DNA of 64,000 bases from an uncultured Lachnospiraceae bacterium (GCA_947629385.1 CANRDO010000005.1:1-64000); one strand, 5' to 3'; shown: positions 40,048-49,765, counted from the stretch's first letter. A program made the numbers and translations. The notes: generated by a model from the letters alone, not told the origin.

Positions 40048-41796
40048 CTACTCAGAAAGATTCACGGAGTCCGTCCGGTAAATAAATCTCACCTGTCCGC
40101 TCATCGACTCATCGATTCCTGCGAAGGACTGATAGTTCTCCGAGACTTCTTTCATCGCGAGCAGTCTTGCCGTGAGTCCGTCGAGATCCTCGCTCGCCGT
40201 CGCGATCAGTTCTTTGATGCCCTGACTCTCATCCGATGCCTCTGCATCCGTCTGTGCGGCCGCAGCATCCTCCGTCGGATTCTCGTTCTGAGACTTCTCA
40301 CCGCCGGTCAGTGCCAGGATCCCGTCGTACAGCTGCGTTGCCCCGGCGCTCAGCTGATCCGCTCCATCCTTCAGACTGTCTGCTCCGGTCTTCAGATCAC
40401 CGGCTCCCTCGGCCGACTTCGCGACTCCCTCCGTATAGGACTGCAGTCCGAGATAGAACGTGTTGTAGCTGTCCAGAGACGCCTTCAGCTCCGTCAGCGC
40501 TTCTATGCCTGCCTGCGCCTCCGCCAGCTTCGCCTGCATTCCTGCTGCATCTGTCATGCCCGCTGCGCCTGTTTGCGCTTCATTTTCTCCGGCTGTCTCT
40601 GCCTGTGCGGCATCTACCTGCTCTGTGCCTGTTCCCATCACGGCTCCGAGCGCCTGGCCGAGCTTCACATCCGCATTCAGCGTCACGATCACTCCGTCCA
40701 GCGTCTCCGCGTAATTCTCGATCGTCAGCTCCGGCACATCCAGTCCCGACGCGGCAATCTGCTCGTTCGCGGTCGACAGCAGGGTCTCAAACACCTGCTT
40801 CGCGCCCTCGTTCAGCGAATCGTTGCTGCCGGCAAGCTCACTCAGACCGTCGCTCAGCTGTGCCACGCCCTCCTGCAGCGAGGCAGCTCCGGTATCCAGA
40901 TCGCCTGCGCCCGTCGCCAGGGAGCCTGCTCCGCTCTCCAGCTGATCCATCGCGCCCAGAAGCTCTCCGACGGATTCCTCCAGGGTTTCCTTAATCTCAG
41001 CCTCATCGATATCCGCCTCGTTCACCAAAGCGTTAACAAGCTCGTTCGACGCGACCGTAACGGTCATACCCGGCTCGAAATTCTCCGCGTCGCCCGTGAT
41101 CTCCACGTAATCCGGAATCTCGAATTTCTCCTCCGAAATCCCCAGATCCTCCTGCAGTCCCGGGAAGGCGACTCCGACCGCGATCGTGTGCGCGCCGTCG
41201 CCGACCAGCTTTCCGTTCGTCACTTCTACATTCGTCAATGTGTTATCATCAAACAGCGCTCCAGTCAGCATGGCAAACGGCACATAAATCTTTTCCTTCT
41301 CTCCGTCGATCTCCACTTCCTCATACTGTTTGTTCGTGTAGTCAAAACGGATCGTCAGCTTGCCGCTCTTCCCTGCAAGCTCCTCCGGAGAGATGCTCTC
41401 GCCATCCAGCTTGTAAGAGATCGCGACCTCCACCGGGAGCTCCTTGTCCGTGGTTCCCTGGTAGTAGATATCGCTGCCCTGAGCATCCCACACGAGCACA
41501 TTGTCCTCGCCCGCCGTGAAGCTCTCCTCCCCTTTGACGTTCTCTATATCGATCAATTCCGATCTGTCATTGATCGTCTCGCTGCCCGGAATATTTTTCA
41601 GCCAGTCGCTGACGATGATCTTCTGCACGGAGCCGTCCGCCCCGGCCAGCACGTAAACCATCTCATCCTTGATAATCCCTGTCTCTGCACTGCCTTGCGC
41701 GTCTTGCTCTGCCGCGTAAACCCCTGTCGCAACGCCAGTTCCCGCCAATGCCGCGCTGAGTGAAAGCGCCACGGCAATCTTTCCATATTTTTTCAT
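40048..41796 (-). CDS. Secreted heptad-repeat protein (YhgE/Pip-related), partner of the MMPL transporter
   Basis: A signal peptide (MKKYGKIAVALSLSAALAGTG to VYAAE) is followed by a beta-rich domain. Then two stretches of regular repeats of the LxxGAxxLxxG type (SGAGSLATGAGDLDTGAASLQEG, and later GAGDLKTGADSLKDG) match the helical stalk of YhgE/Pip phage-infection proteins. Unlike full YhgE it has no terminal membrane domain. Between the two stalks is a low-complexity Glu/Ala/Thr segment. It lies 83 bp downstream of the MMPL gene, so it is likely an extracytoplasmic accessory of that exporter. ATG 41796 has AGGAGG upstream. Function is inferred from context. Confidence 0.78.
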   Translation of the reverse strand: MKKYGKIAVALSLSAALAGTGVATGVYAAEQDAQGSAETGIIKDEMVYVLAGADGSVQKIIVSDWLKNIPGSETINDRSELIDIENVKGEESFTAGEDNVLVWDAQGSDIYYQGTTDKELPVEVAISYKLDGESISPEELAGKSGKLTIRFDYTNKQYEEVEIDGEKEKIYVPFAMLTGALFDDNTLTNVEVTNGKLVGDGAHTIAVGVAFPGLQEDLGISEEKFEIPDYVEITGDAENFEPGMTVTVASNELVNALVNEADIDEAEIKETLEESVGELLGAMDQLESGAGSLATGAGDLDTGAASLQEGVAQLSDGLSELAGSNDSLNEGAKQVFETLLSTANEQIAASGLDVPELTIENYAETLDGVIVTLNADVKLGQALGAVMGTGTEQVDAAQAETAGENEAQTGAAGMTDAAGMQAKLAEAQAGIEALTELKASLDSYNTFYLGLQSYTEGVAKSAEGAGDLKTGADSLKDGADQLSAGATQLYDGILALTGGEKSQNENPTEDAAAAQTDAEASDESQGIKELIATASEDLDGLTARLLAMKEVSENYQSFAGIDESMSGQVRFIYRTDSVNLSE

Positions 41797-41879
41797 TTTC
41801 AGAAATCCTCCTGTCTACGATTTTCTAATCATCTATATTGAACCATGTCGATGGAATCAAGTCATCCCATCCACAGCAA

Positions 41880-43955
41880 CTACGCGGAATGATTCCGGCG
41901 CATCCCCATCGTCGTGGCGCAGATCAGTTTGTCACACAAGGTGAGCAGCGCCGGCAGGATCAGGATGACCGCCAGCATACTGATGATCGCGCCCCGCGCC
42001 ATCAGCATACACATGGAGCCGATGATGTCGATGTCCGAGTAAACCGCTACGCCGAACGTCGCGGCGAACAGGCCCATGCCGGATACGATGACGGACGGGA
42101 TCGACGCGGCGAGCGCGATCCGCACCGCGTCCTTTTTCTTGTTCCCGCGCATCCGCTCCTGCTTGTAGCGCGTCGTCATCAGGATCGCGTAGTCCACCGT
42201 CGCGCCGAGCTGGATCGTGCTGATGCAGATCGGCGCGATGAACGGCAGGCTCTGCCCGAGATAATGCGGCAGCCCGAGGTTGATGAAGATCGCCAGCTCA
42301 ATCACCGCGATCAGGATAAACGGTAGGGACAGGCTGCGCTCCACCAACATGATGATCACGAAGATCGCGAGGATGGAAACCGCGTTTACCACCTGGAAAT
42401 CATGGGCGGTCGTATCGATCATATCCTTCATGCACGGCGCCTCGCCGATCAGCATGCCGCCCTCGTCGTAGCGCTTCAGGATCTCATTGAGTTTCTCGAT
42501 CTGGACGCCCACCGCGTCGCTCGCCGGCTTATATTCTGAGTTGATCAGCAGCAGTTCCCACTTGCCGCTCTTGAGCATCTGCGTGAGCGAATCCGGCAAG
42601 ATCTCCTCCGGCACGCGGGGCCCGAGCACGGACTCAAGGCCGAGCACATACTTGACGCCGTCCACCTGCTCCATCTCCGCCGTCATCTCGCGGACGGACT
42701 TCGCGGACAGGCTCGCGTCGACCAGCAGCATGTGCGTGGAGGCGATGTCAAAATCCTCCGAGAGCTTGCGGTTCGCGGTTACGTACGGGATGCCCTCCGG
42801 CAGACACTTACCCATGTCGTAATACACCTCGTCGTTCGTCTTGCTGTAGCCGTAGAACGCCGGCGGGATCAGCAGGACAAAGACGATCAGAAATACCGGG
42901 AAGATCCGCACGACGCCCTTCGAAAAACCGCTCATATCCGGAAGCAGGGATCTATGCCTGGTCTTCTGCAGCGGTTTGTCGAAAACGAGGATCAGCGCAG
43001 GCAGGACAGTTACGCTGCCGATCACGCCCAGCAGGACGCCCTTCGCCATGACGATACCGAGGTCGCGGCCCATCGTGAAGGTCATGAAGCACAGCGCGAT
43101 GAATCCGGCGATCGTCGTGATCGAGCTCCCTACAACAGAAGTCAGGGTCTCCTTGATCGCGACCGCCATCGCATCGTTCTTATCCTTCGTCTTCGTGCGC
43201 TGCTCGTTGTAGCTATGCCACAGGAAGATCGAGTAATCCATTGTGACCGCGAGCTGCAGGACTGCCGAGAGCGCTTTCGTGATGTAGGAGATCTCTCCAA
43301 GGAAATAGTTGCTCCCGAGGTTGAGCACGATCATCATGCCGATGCTCGCGAGAAACACGAACGGGATCAGCCAGCTGTCCAGGAAGATCAGCATGGCGAC
43401 GCAGGCCATCAGCACCGCGATCCCGACGTAGATCGGTTCCTCCTTTTCGCACAGATCCTTGAGGTCGGTCACCAGCGCCGACAGTCCGGAGACAAAGCAC
43501 TGTTCTCCCGTGATTTTCCGGATCTCCCGGATCGCGTCCATCGTGACATCGGAAGACGTCGATGTGTCGAAGAACACCGCCATCATCGTGGCGTTGTCCG
43601 TGTTGAACTCCCCATAGATCTTCTCGGGAAGAATCTCCATCGGAACCGAAAGGTCCGCGATGGAATCATACCAGAGCACCGATTCCACATGGTCGACCTG
43701 CTCGATCTTTTCCTTCAGAGCCGACACATTCTTCGCCGGCATATCCTCGACAATGACAAAGGAGAACGCTCCCTTGCCAAATTCTTGCATCAGCTCCTCC
43801 TGCCCGATCACGGTCTCCATATCCTCCGGCAGGTAGTTGAGCATGTCATAGTTGATCCGCGTACCCGCGATCCCGAACACCGACGGGATCAGCAAAAGCA
43901 GCGCGATGATCAGAACAGGAACACGGTACTTCACGACCGCTTTTGAAAAACTCAT
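41880..43955 (-). CDS. MMPL/RND family transporter
   Basis: This 691-residue protein has the RND layout: a helix, an extracellular domain, a block of about six helices, and the same again. Family residues include the GxxxDY motifs in helix 4 and 10 regions (AVTMDYSIFLWHSYNEQR and GATVDYAILMTTRYKQER). Gram-positive members export lipids, surfactants or peptides. The ATG at 43955 shares a base with the stop codon of the DUF308 gene (TAATG), so the two are translationally coupled. The heptad-repeat protein follows downstream, and a TetR regulator sits upstream. Confidence 0.9.
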   Translation of the reverse strand: MSFSKAVVKYRVPVLIIALLLLIPSVFGIAGTRINYDMLNYLPEDMETVIGQEELMQEFGKGAFSFVIVEDMPAKNVSALKEKIEQVDHVESVLWYDSIADLSVPMEILPEKIYGEFNTDNATMMAVFFDTSTSSDVTMDAIREIRKITGEQCFVSGLSALVTDLKDLCEKEEPIYVGIAVLMACVAMLIFLDSWLIPFVFLASIGMMIVLNLGSNYFLGEISYITKALSAVLQLAVTMDYSIFLWHSYNEQRTKTKDKNDAMAVAIKETLTSVVGSSITTIAGFIALCFMTFTMGRDLGIVMAKGVLLGVIGSVTVLPALILVFDKPLQKTRHRSLLPDMSGFSKGVVRIFPVFLIVFVLLIPPAFYGYSKTNDEVYYDMGKCLPEGIPYVTANRKLSEDFDIASTHMLLVDASLSAKSVREMTAEMEQVDGVKYVLGLESVLGPRVPEEILPDSLTQMLKSGKWELLLINSEYKPASDAVGVQIEKLNEILKRYDEGGMLIGEAPCMKDMIDTTAHDFQVVNAVSILAIFVIIMLVERSLSLPFILIAVIELAIFINLGLPHYLGQSLPFIAPICISTIQLGATVDYAILMTTRYKQERMRGNKKKDAVRIALAASIPSVIVSGMGLFAATFGVAVYSDIDIIGSMCMLMARGAIISMLAVILILPALLTLCDKLICATTMGMRRNHSA

Positions 43956-44563
43956 TACCTCCACACTCCTTTTTCCTCATAAAATTCGGCCTCAATCGTG
44001 TCCGGCTTCTGGTTTCGGATGATCCGGACGGTGCTGATCACTGTGTACAGATTCAGGATCCCCTCGGACAGAAGCGAAATGCCGAGCAGCACCGTCAGGA
44101 TCTCTGCGCCCCGCGCGGAGTCGAATATGAGCGCCGCCCCGACTATTCCCGTGAGAATCGCCATCGCCAGTACGAACCACCAGCCCCCGATCCCAAACTG
44201 TCTGGAATCCATCGCGATCTGAATCTTGAACAAGCCGTCCAGCAAGATCACAACGCCGATCACGATGCAGATGAAGTTCATAAAGTTGTCCGGGCGGAAC
44301 AGCACCACCAGTCCCAGAATGATCAGCAGGATGCCGAATTCCAGGTCGTACTGGAACGCCAGCCGGTACAGATCCTTCGAAAAATAGCCGATCAGCTTGA
44401 TCACTCCGAAAGCCGCCATCGCCGCGCCGACGAAAATTCCGATCCCGGCCACGGACACCTCCGGCATCGCGATAAACAGCCCGCCCGCGATGCAGAGCAG
44501 AACGGACATCACGATGTACCCGATCTTCGCGATCCTCATGGGCGCCACAGAACGCATCTTCAT
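43955..44563 (-). CDS. DUF308 (HdeD-like) membrane protein
   Basis: This 202-residue protein consists of about six membrane helices in three similar pairs with the DUF308 patterns (IFVGAAMAAFGVIKLIGYF, VIGVVILLDGLFKIQIA, VLLGISLLSEGILNLYT). The family includes HdeD of E. coli acid resistance, but function in Firmicutes is unknown. ATG 44563 has AGGAGG 9 nt upstream. It is the first gene of the DUF308-MMPL-heptad protein operon, 124 bp downstream of the TetR gene, from which it is separated by a terminator. Confidence 0.85.
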   Translation of the reverse strand: MKMRSVAPMRIAKIGYIVMSVLLCIAGGLFIAMPEVSVAGIGIFVGAAMAAFGVIKLIGYFSKDLYRLAFQYDLEFGILLIILGLVVLFRPDNFMNFICIVIGVVILLDGLFKIQIAMDSRQFGIGGWWFVLAMAILTGIVGAALIFDSARGAEILTVLLGISLLSEGILNLYTVISTVRIIRNQKPDTIEAEFYEEKGVWR

Positions 44564-44635
44564 AAAGCAAGACCTCCTTTTTCTTTTCTAATCTGTTGCC
44601 ATTATATCCGCGTCCCGCCGCATTTTGCACAGACA

Positions 44636-44670
44636 GAAAAAGCCCCGTGCCTGATTTTTGGGCACGGAGC
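44636..44670 (-). terminator. Rho-independent terminator of the TetR gene
   Basis: Arms at 44642-44651 and 44661-44670 pair with one mismatch (core CCGTGCC/GGCACGG). On the minus strand they are followed by TTTTTC. It lies just downstream of the stop codon at 44687. Confidence 0.85.
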
Positions 44671-44686
44671 CATGTAATGTCTAAAT

Positions 44687-45244
44687 TTAAACTTCCTCGC
44701 AGCGGGAGAACATCTCCTCCACCATTCCCTTTTTGATCTCACACATGCGGTCCAGCATGGCGCGGATATCCTCGTGCATGCCTTTCCGCAGCCACCCCGA
44801 CACGATACCGAAACACAGGCTCGCGAGATACTCCTTGATCACCGCAAGATCGCTCTTTCGGATCTTCCGGCCGCCCACGATCGCCGTCACGTAGGCGTCG
44901 GCCGCATAGTCGCAGACTTTCCAGAGATACTGCTCGTAAATCTCCCGGTTGACCGAATTATAAATATGTAAGACGGCCTGTCTTTTCTGAAGCGCGCGCC
45001 CGATCACGGCGTCCAGACAGTCCTCGATCTTCTCCACCGTCGGATATTCGCGGATGACCCCCTCAAAATCCTCCATGATGATCTTCTCCAGCAGCTCCGG
45101 AATGTCCTCGAAATGATAGTAAAACGTGTTCCGGTTCACGCCGCAGTCGGACACGATATCCTTCACAGTAATCTGCGCGAGCGGCCGCTCCATCAGAAGC
45201 TTCAGGAACGACTCCCGAATCGCCTTTTCGGTAAAAGAAGCCAT
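44687..45244 (-). CDS. TetR/AcrR family transcriptional regulator
   Basis: This 185-residue regulator has the TetR helix-turn-helix at residues about 8-52 (AIRESFLKLLMERPLAQITVKDIVSDCGVNRNTFYYHFEDIPELL) and a helical ligand-binding domain of the type seen in DhaS-like TetR proteins of Firmicutes. It is probably the local repressor of the DUF308-MMPL operon downstream, as TetR regulators often control adjacent RND/MMPL exporters, but the terminator between them shows that it is a separate transcript. The ATG is at 45244; the ligand is unknown. Confidence 0.9.
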   Translation of the reverse strand: MASFTEKAIRESFLKLLMERPLAQITVKDIVSDCGVNRNTFYYHFEDIPELLEKIIMEDFEGVIREYPTVEKIEDCLDAVIGRALQKRQAVLHIYNSVNREIYEQYLWKVCDYAADAYVTAIVGGRKIRKSDLAVIKEYLASLCFGIVSGWLRKGMHEDIRAMLDRMCEIKKGMVEEMFSRCEEV

Positions 45245-45377
45245 TTATTTCATCTCACTCTTTTCAAAATTTTCGTCGGAATCAATCATAGCCGAAAACG
45301 GGGCTTCTGTCAAACACATTGGAGAGCTTAATCCGAAAGCCTTTCTGTGACTTCTGTCCTGCAGGCATCAGAAAAAT

Positions 45378-47231
45378 TTAGAGTGTACATGCCCGCACCG
45401 CCGCGCGGACGTCAAGAATATGTGCCGGAGCGACAGACAGCTCGTCCACGCCCATGCGCAGAAATTCCTCCGTAAACGATGTATCCGCGGCCAACTCTCC
45501 ACAGATCCCTGCCCATATGCCGCTCTTATGCGCATTCTCCACGACCGCTCGGACGGCGCCAAGCACCGCCGGATGACACGGATCGTAAAAGGCGTCCAGC
45601 CCCGGATCCTGACGGTCGGCCGCGAGCATATACTGCGTCAGATCGTTGGTTCCGATTGAGAAGAAATCAACCTCCCCCGCCAGCTCCTTTGACAGCCACA
45701 CCGCGGCGGGCGTCTCGATCATAATCCCCTGTTCCACCTCGCCATGTGGAATATTCTGCGCGTCCAGCTCCTTCCTGACCTCTTCCGTGATCTGTTTCGC
45801 GCGCCTTACCTCGTCCACGGAGATGATCATCGGGTACATGACAGCCACATTCCCGTAACAGCTTGCCCGCAGGATCGCGCGCAGCTGTATCTTGAAGATG
45901 TCCGGCCGCTCCAGGCTGACGCGGATGCCTCTGAGACCCAGCGCCGGGTTTGCCTCGTGCGGCAGATGAAAATAATCCGCGCGCTTGTCCGCGCCGATGT
46001 CGAGCGTGCGAATGATGACCTTTCTCCCATCCATCTTCTCCGCGACGACACGGTATGCCTCGAACTGCTCCTCCTCACCCGGGAAATCATCCGCCCCGAG
46101 ATACAGGAATTCCGTGCGGAACAGACCGATCCCATCGGCGCCGTCACGCAGCGCGGCGTCCGCGTCGTCCACACCGCCGATGTTCGCACAAAGGCGGATC
46201 CTCCTGCCGTCCCTCGTGACGGTTTCCTTGTCCCTGAGTTCAGATAAAAGACGCTCCCGCTGCGTTTCCTCTTTCTGCTTTGCCCGATATTTCTCCAGCG
46301 TCGCCTCGTCCGGATCGACGATCAGCACACCGGCAGATCCGTCCACGATCGCCATGTGTCCGCCAAGGCCTGTCCCGCTGTCGAGCCACGTTTGCTCATC
46401 AAATTTCCGACGCTCATCGGACTGCATCCGTCCGCCGAAATTGTCGCCGAATTCCACACCGGTAAGCGCCGGAAGCTTCATCGTCCGGGCAAGGATCGCC
46501 GTGTGGGAATTCACGGAGTCGCTGCGCGTCACCAGAGCAAGGATCCGGGATCTGTCAAACCGGGCCAGCTCGGACGGAGCCAGCTCATCCGCCGCCAGGA
46601 TCACCGGCTCGCTATTGGCACACACAGGCGGCTCCCCGGCACTCTCTTCCGCCGTTACCGTCGCTGATTTTTTTTCGTCATCGTACGCCGCCTGTTCTTC
46701 GGCGCTTCCCCCTGTTGCTTCGGGCCTCCCACTGCCGTACGCCGCCTGCTTCCTGACACATTTCTCCGCCACAGTCCTCTTCTCGCCGTGCGCCGCCTGC
46801 ACCGTCTCCCGCAGCTTAGCGATCACCTGGCTGCCGATGTCCCGCACATCCGCCGCCCGCGCCTGCATATACTCGTTGTCCATCACCTCAAACATCGCGG
46901 AAAAATGATCGCACGTCGCTTTTACCGCGTACTCCGCGCTGACCTTCTCCTTCTCTATGAGCTCCGTGACGGCATCCACGAAGTTCAGATCGTCCAGCAG
47001 CATCTGATGCACCTCGAAGATCGCCGCGCCGGCCTCTCCCATCTCTGCAAGCGCCTTTTCATAAATCTTCGCGATCTCCCGCTTCGCATCCTCCTTAGCC
47101 TGTTCAAAACGCGCGATCTCGGCTTCCGTATCGTCGACCTGCGCCCGGATCACGTCGGCATCCTTTTTCCGATAAAATTCAATTCGTCCGAGCGCAACGC
47201 CCTCAGACACGGTTTTTCCAGAAAATATCAT
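45378..47231 (-). CDS. ptsI: Phosphoenolpyruvate-protein phosphotransferase (PTS enzyme I) with insertions
   Basis: Enzyme I takes phosphate from PEP onto a His and passes it to HPr. The phospho-His is in SVNSHTAILAR (His about 243), and the PEP site has RTLDIGADKR, ALGLRGIR, SIGTNDLTQYMLAADR and WAGICGELAAD with the catalytic Cys. At about 617 residues it is longer than the usual 575, because of a low-complexity insert of about 60 residues just before the phospho-His domain (about 147-208, rich in Ala, Glu and Ser) and a smaller one near residue 260-300. The residues before the His (SDSVNS) differ from the usual GGRTS. ATG 47231 has GGGAG upstream. No ptsH is nearby. Confidence 0.9.
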   Translation of the reverse strand: MIFSGKTVSEGVALGRIEFYRKKDADVIRAQVDDTEAEIARFEQAKEDAKREIAKIYEKALAEMGEAGAAIFEVHQMLLDDLNFVDAVTELIEKEKVSAEYAVKATCDHFSAMFEVMDNEYMQARAADVRDIGSQVIAKLRETVQAAHGEKRTVAEKCVRKQAAYGSGRPEATGGSAEEQAAYDDEKKSATVTAEESAGEPPVCANSEPVILAADELAPSELARFDRSRILALVTRSDSVNSHTAILARTMKLPALTGVEFGDNFGGRMQSDERRKFDEQTWLDSGTGLGGHMAIVDGSAGVLIVDPDEATLEKYRAKQKEETQRERLLSELRDKETVTRDGRRIRLCANIGGVDDADAALRDGADGIGLFRTEFLYLGADDFPGEEEQFEAYRVVAEKMDGRKVIIRTLDIGADKRADYFHLPHEANPALGLRGIRVSLERPDIFKIQLRAILRASCYGNVAVMYPMIISVDEVRRAKQITEEVRKELDAQNIPHGEVEQGIMIETPAAVWLSKELAGEVDFFSIGTNDLTQYMLAADRQDPGLDAFYDPCHPAVLGAVRAVVENAHKSGIWAGICGELAADTSFTEEFLRMGVDELSVAPAHILDVRAAVRACTL

Positions 47232-47333
47232 CTTTTTCTCCCACTCATCCGTCACAGGAAGCCTTTGAGCATGTTGGATCAAACTTCGAATTTAGCCAAT
47301 CTCTTTACAAATTTTCTGTTGATCTTTCTCAAT

Positions 47334-47930
47334 TCAAACAACCCCGCTCGAAACAAAGATCTCGATCCCGATCACGATCAGGATCACGCCGCCCAGGATC
47401 CCGGCCTTCCCGGCGAGCTTCGTGCCGGCCTTCTTCCCGATCGCAAGTCCCGCAAAGCAGATAAAGAAGGTGACGACGCCGATCAGAACGCTCGCGAGCA
47501 GCGCCTCCGGCAGCCGGTAATCGGCGATCGTGAACCCGACGGACAGCGCGTCGATCGAGGTGGCCAGTCCCTGCACGAGCAGCGCGGAAAACCCTGCCGC
47601 CGCCTCGTCCCCGGACTCCTTGCGGCGAATGCCCGAATACAGCATCTCTCCGCCTATGTACCCCAGAAGGCCCAGCGCGATCCAGGGAATGAATTTCTCG
47701 AACACCCGGAAATACCTGGCGATCGATGATACGCAGAACCAGCCGGTCAGCGGCATCGCAAACTGAAATACGGAAAAGACTCCCGCCACGCCGGCCATCC
47801 TGGAGCGCTTCATCTGCGGTTCGTTCAGCCCGTTGGCGAGCGAAACGGAAAACGCGTCCATAGCAAGACCCACGCCCAGCAATATACTGTTAAAGAAAAA
47901 AGCAAATGTCGGTCTCAAGATTTCATCCAC
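47334..47930 (-). CDS. MntP-like manganese exporter family protein
   Basis: This 198-residue protein has six membrane helices. The two inverted halves each carry the family's acidic motif: GLAMDAFSVSLANG near residue 20 and GLATSIDALSVGFTIA near residue 122. MntP members export Mn2+. The start is a GTG at 47930, with GAGG about 10 nt upstream, inside the end of the preceding oxidase gene, giving a 16-nt overlap. Substrate is inferred from the family only; related YtaF/MntP proteins in spore formers have other roles. Confidence 0.85.
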   Translation of the reverse strand: MDEILRPTFAFFFNSILLGVGLAMDAFSVSLANGLNEPQMKRSRMAGVAGVFSVFQFAMPLTGWFCVSSIARYFRVFEKFIPWIALGLLGYIGGEMLYSGIRRKESGDEAAAGFSALLVQGLATSIDALSVGFTIADYRLPEALLASVLIGVVTFFICFAGLAIGKKAGTKLAGKAGILGGVILIVIGIEIFVSSGVV

Positions 47931-48826
47931 AGCACGCTGTCCTCTATCTCCGTCGTTTTCCGAAAACCGGTGAACGCCATCATCATGCGGAGCTCATCGT
48001 TCATTTTTGTGACATAATCCACAACGCCCTTGCAGCCGTCCTGCTGCAGAGCCGGCATCATCGCGCGCCCTACGCAGACGGCGTCCGCCCCGAGCGCGAG
48101 CGCTTTGAACGCGTCCGAACCGGTGTCCATGCAGCAGTCCACAAAGATCTTCATCGAACCGCCCACGGCCTCCGCGATGTCCGGCAGAACCATAAGCGGC
48201 GGAATCGCGTACGGCATGCGGCCGTGATGATGGCTGACGACGATTCCCGCCACGCCGCAGTCAGCGCATTTCTCAGCGTCGCTCACGCTCAGCACGCCCT
48301 TCACGATAAACGGGAGCTTTGTCGAGCGCACAAGCTCCGCAATGTCCTGTGAGGACTGGCCGGTCATCTTTTCGCCCACAACCACGTCATATCTGCCGTC
48401 GTTCGAAAAGCTGTGATCGATATCTATGCCGACTGCCAGTGCGCCGTGTGCCTCCGCGAAAGCGATCTGGTCGAAAATCTTAGCCCGGTCGGCGTAAGGC
48501 TTGACGATCTTGACCGTCCTCGCGCCGGTCTGCGCGACACGCTCGAATTCATCGTTCTCGCCCATCCCGATCCAGTTGACCTGATTCAGCTCCTTCATAG
48601 CCTTTGAATACTCGATCATGCCGTCCTGCTGCCCCGGCGCGCAGTTCTTCATATGTGAAAACGCCGGAGTCATGATCGGAGAGGAAAATGTCTCGCCGAA
48701 AAGCTCCATCTCAAGGGATGGAACGCCGGAGTCGATCAGGCGCTCCTCCACAAAAATGGAATCAAGATATTCCCTCGTACTTTGGATCACATATTCGGTT
48801 GTATTTTTACGATCTTGCTGTTCCAT
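47915..48826 (-). CDS. FMN-dependent alpha-hydroxy-acid oxidising protein
   Basis: This TIM-barrel flavoprotein is related to lactate oxidase, glycolate oxidase and type 2 isopentenyl-diphosphate isomerase. Features seen are SSPIMTPAFSH (FMN-binding strand 1), LPFIVKGVLSVSDAEKCADCGVAGIVVSHHHGR (the flavin-contacting Lys and the substrate-binding HxxGR) and FVDCCMDTGSDAFKALALGADAVCVGRAM (the phosphate-binding end). At 303 residues it is shorter than the 360-residue oxidases and lacks much of the N-terminal part, as do many Clostridial members of unknown substrate. ATG 48826 has GGAGG 5 nt upstream; 48829 is an alternative. Confidence 0.85.
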   Translation of the reverse strand: MEQQDRKNTTEYVIQSTREYLDSIFVEERLIDSGVPSLEMELFGETFSSPIMTPAFSHMKNCAPGQQDGMIEYSKAMKELNQVNWIGMGENDEFERVAQTGARTVKIVKPYADRAKIFDQIAFAEAHGALAVGIDIDHSFSNDGRYDVVVGEKMTGQSSQDIAELVRSTKLPFIVKGVLSVSDAEKCADCGVAGIVVSHHHGRMPYAIPPLMVLPDIAEAVGGSMKIFVDCCMDTGSDAFKALALGADAVCVGRAMMPALQQDGCKGVVDYVTKMNDELRMMMAFTGFRKTTEIEDSVLWMKS

Positions 48827-48907
48827 CATAGCCTCCATATCCGCCGTTTTTTCTCGCATTGCGCTGTTCCGGCTTCTCAGTTTCCTTTGTTACCCGGTTT
48901 CGGCGTC

Positions 48908-49765
48908 CTATTTTTCACACCGCTCCTGCCCTTCGCCTATGCCTGCCTTTTTCAGCCTGTCCTGCACATAGCGAAGGCTCTGTACGTACTCCTCGTCCGC
49001 CGACAAATGCTCGATGATCAGCGGCGTATCCGGATCATACCGGTCAATCAGAGAAACGTACTTTTCTATGTTCAGGATCCCGTTTCCGCAGAACGTCTCC
49101 TCCAGCCGAAGCGTCAGCTCGCTGCTCAGCCGGATGTCCTTCAGATGACAGCTGCAGATGTCGCTGCCGAGCTTCTCAAAGCATTCCTCCAGAAAATCGT
49201 CGCAGAAGAAATAGCGCTCCGGACAGTTGATCATATTCACAACGTCCAGATGGACGCCGAAAGCCTGGCGGTCCACTTCCGCAAAAAGCCTGCGGTATTC
49301 GTCCGGCCCTGTCGGATACATCCACGGCATCGGCTCAATGCTGTACTTTGTCCTGGCCGGACGCACTTCGTCGATGAGGCCGCGCGTATATTCGACCAGC
49401 ATATCCCAGGCTTTCCCGGAAAAATTCTCCCTGTAGCCTCCGTCCCAGACCGGACCACCGTAAGTGCCGGCCACATTCACACAGCACCTCGCCCCGATCT
49501 GATCCGCCAGCCGCAGCTGTCCGACCGCCCGTTCCCGCGCCGCCCGGCGCTCATCCGGATCGATCGCGAATACATTTTTCCAGACGCCCACCTCGGCGAT
49601 CAGAAGTCCATACTTCTCCGCCGCGTTTACATAGTCCGCGATCAGATTCTCCGGCGCCGTATAATCCAGCGGAAAAACCACCGAGCTGCATCCCAGCTCC
49701 TTCATCTGCGCCGCCCATTCCTCCGGGCTGTTGTGGCTCAGGCCACTCGATATTCCAATTCTCAT
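48908..49765 (-). CDS. Sugar phosphate isomerase/epimerase family TIM-barrel protein
   Basis: The 285-residue protein has the xylose-isomerase-like TIM barrel: RIGISSGLSH at strand 1, metal-ligand Glu in YSIEPMPWM near residue 143, VHLDVVNMINCPE near 176, CHLKDIRLS near 210, and a final Glu in LIIEHLSADEEY near 256. The set of acidic and His ligands is in place for a divalent-metal isomerase or epimerase. The substrate is unknown. ATG 49765 has GGAGG 7 nt upstream. It sits between two oxidoreductase genes on the same strand, consistent with a small sugar or sugar-acid catabolic cluster. Confidence 0.86.
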   Translation of the reverse strand: MRIGISSGLSHNSPEEWAAQMKELGCSSVVFPLDYTAPENLIADYVNAAEKYGLLIAEVGVWKNVFAIDPDERRAARERAVGQLRLADQIGARCCVNVAGTYGGPVWDGGYRENFSGKAWDMLVEYTRGLIDEVRPARTKYSIEPMPWMYPTGPDEYRRLFAEVDRQAFGVHLDVVNMINCPERYFFCDDFLEECFEKLGSDICSCHLKDIRLSSELTLRLEETFCGNGILNIEKYVSLIDRYDPDTPLIIEHLSADEEYVQSLRYVQDRLKKAGIGEGQERCEK

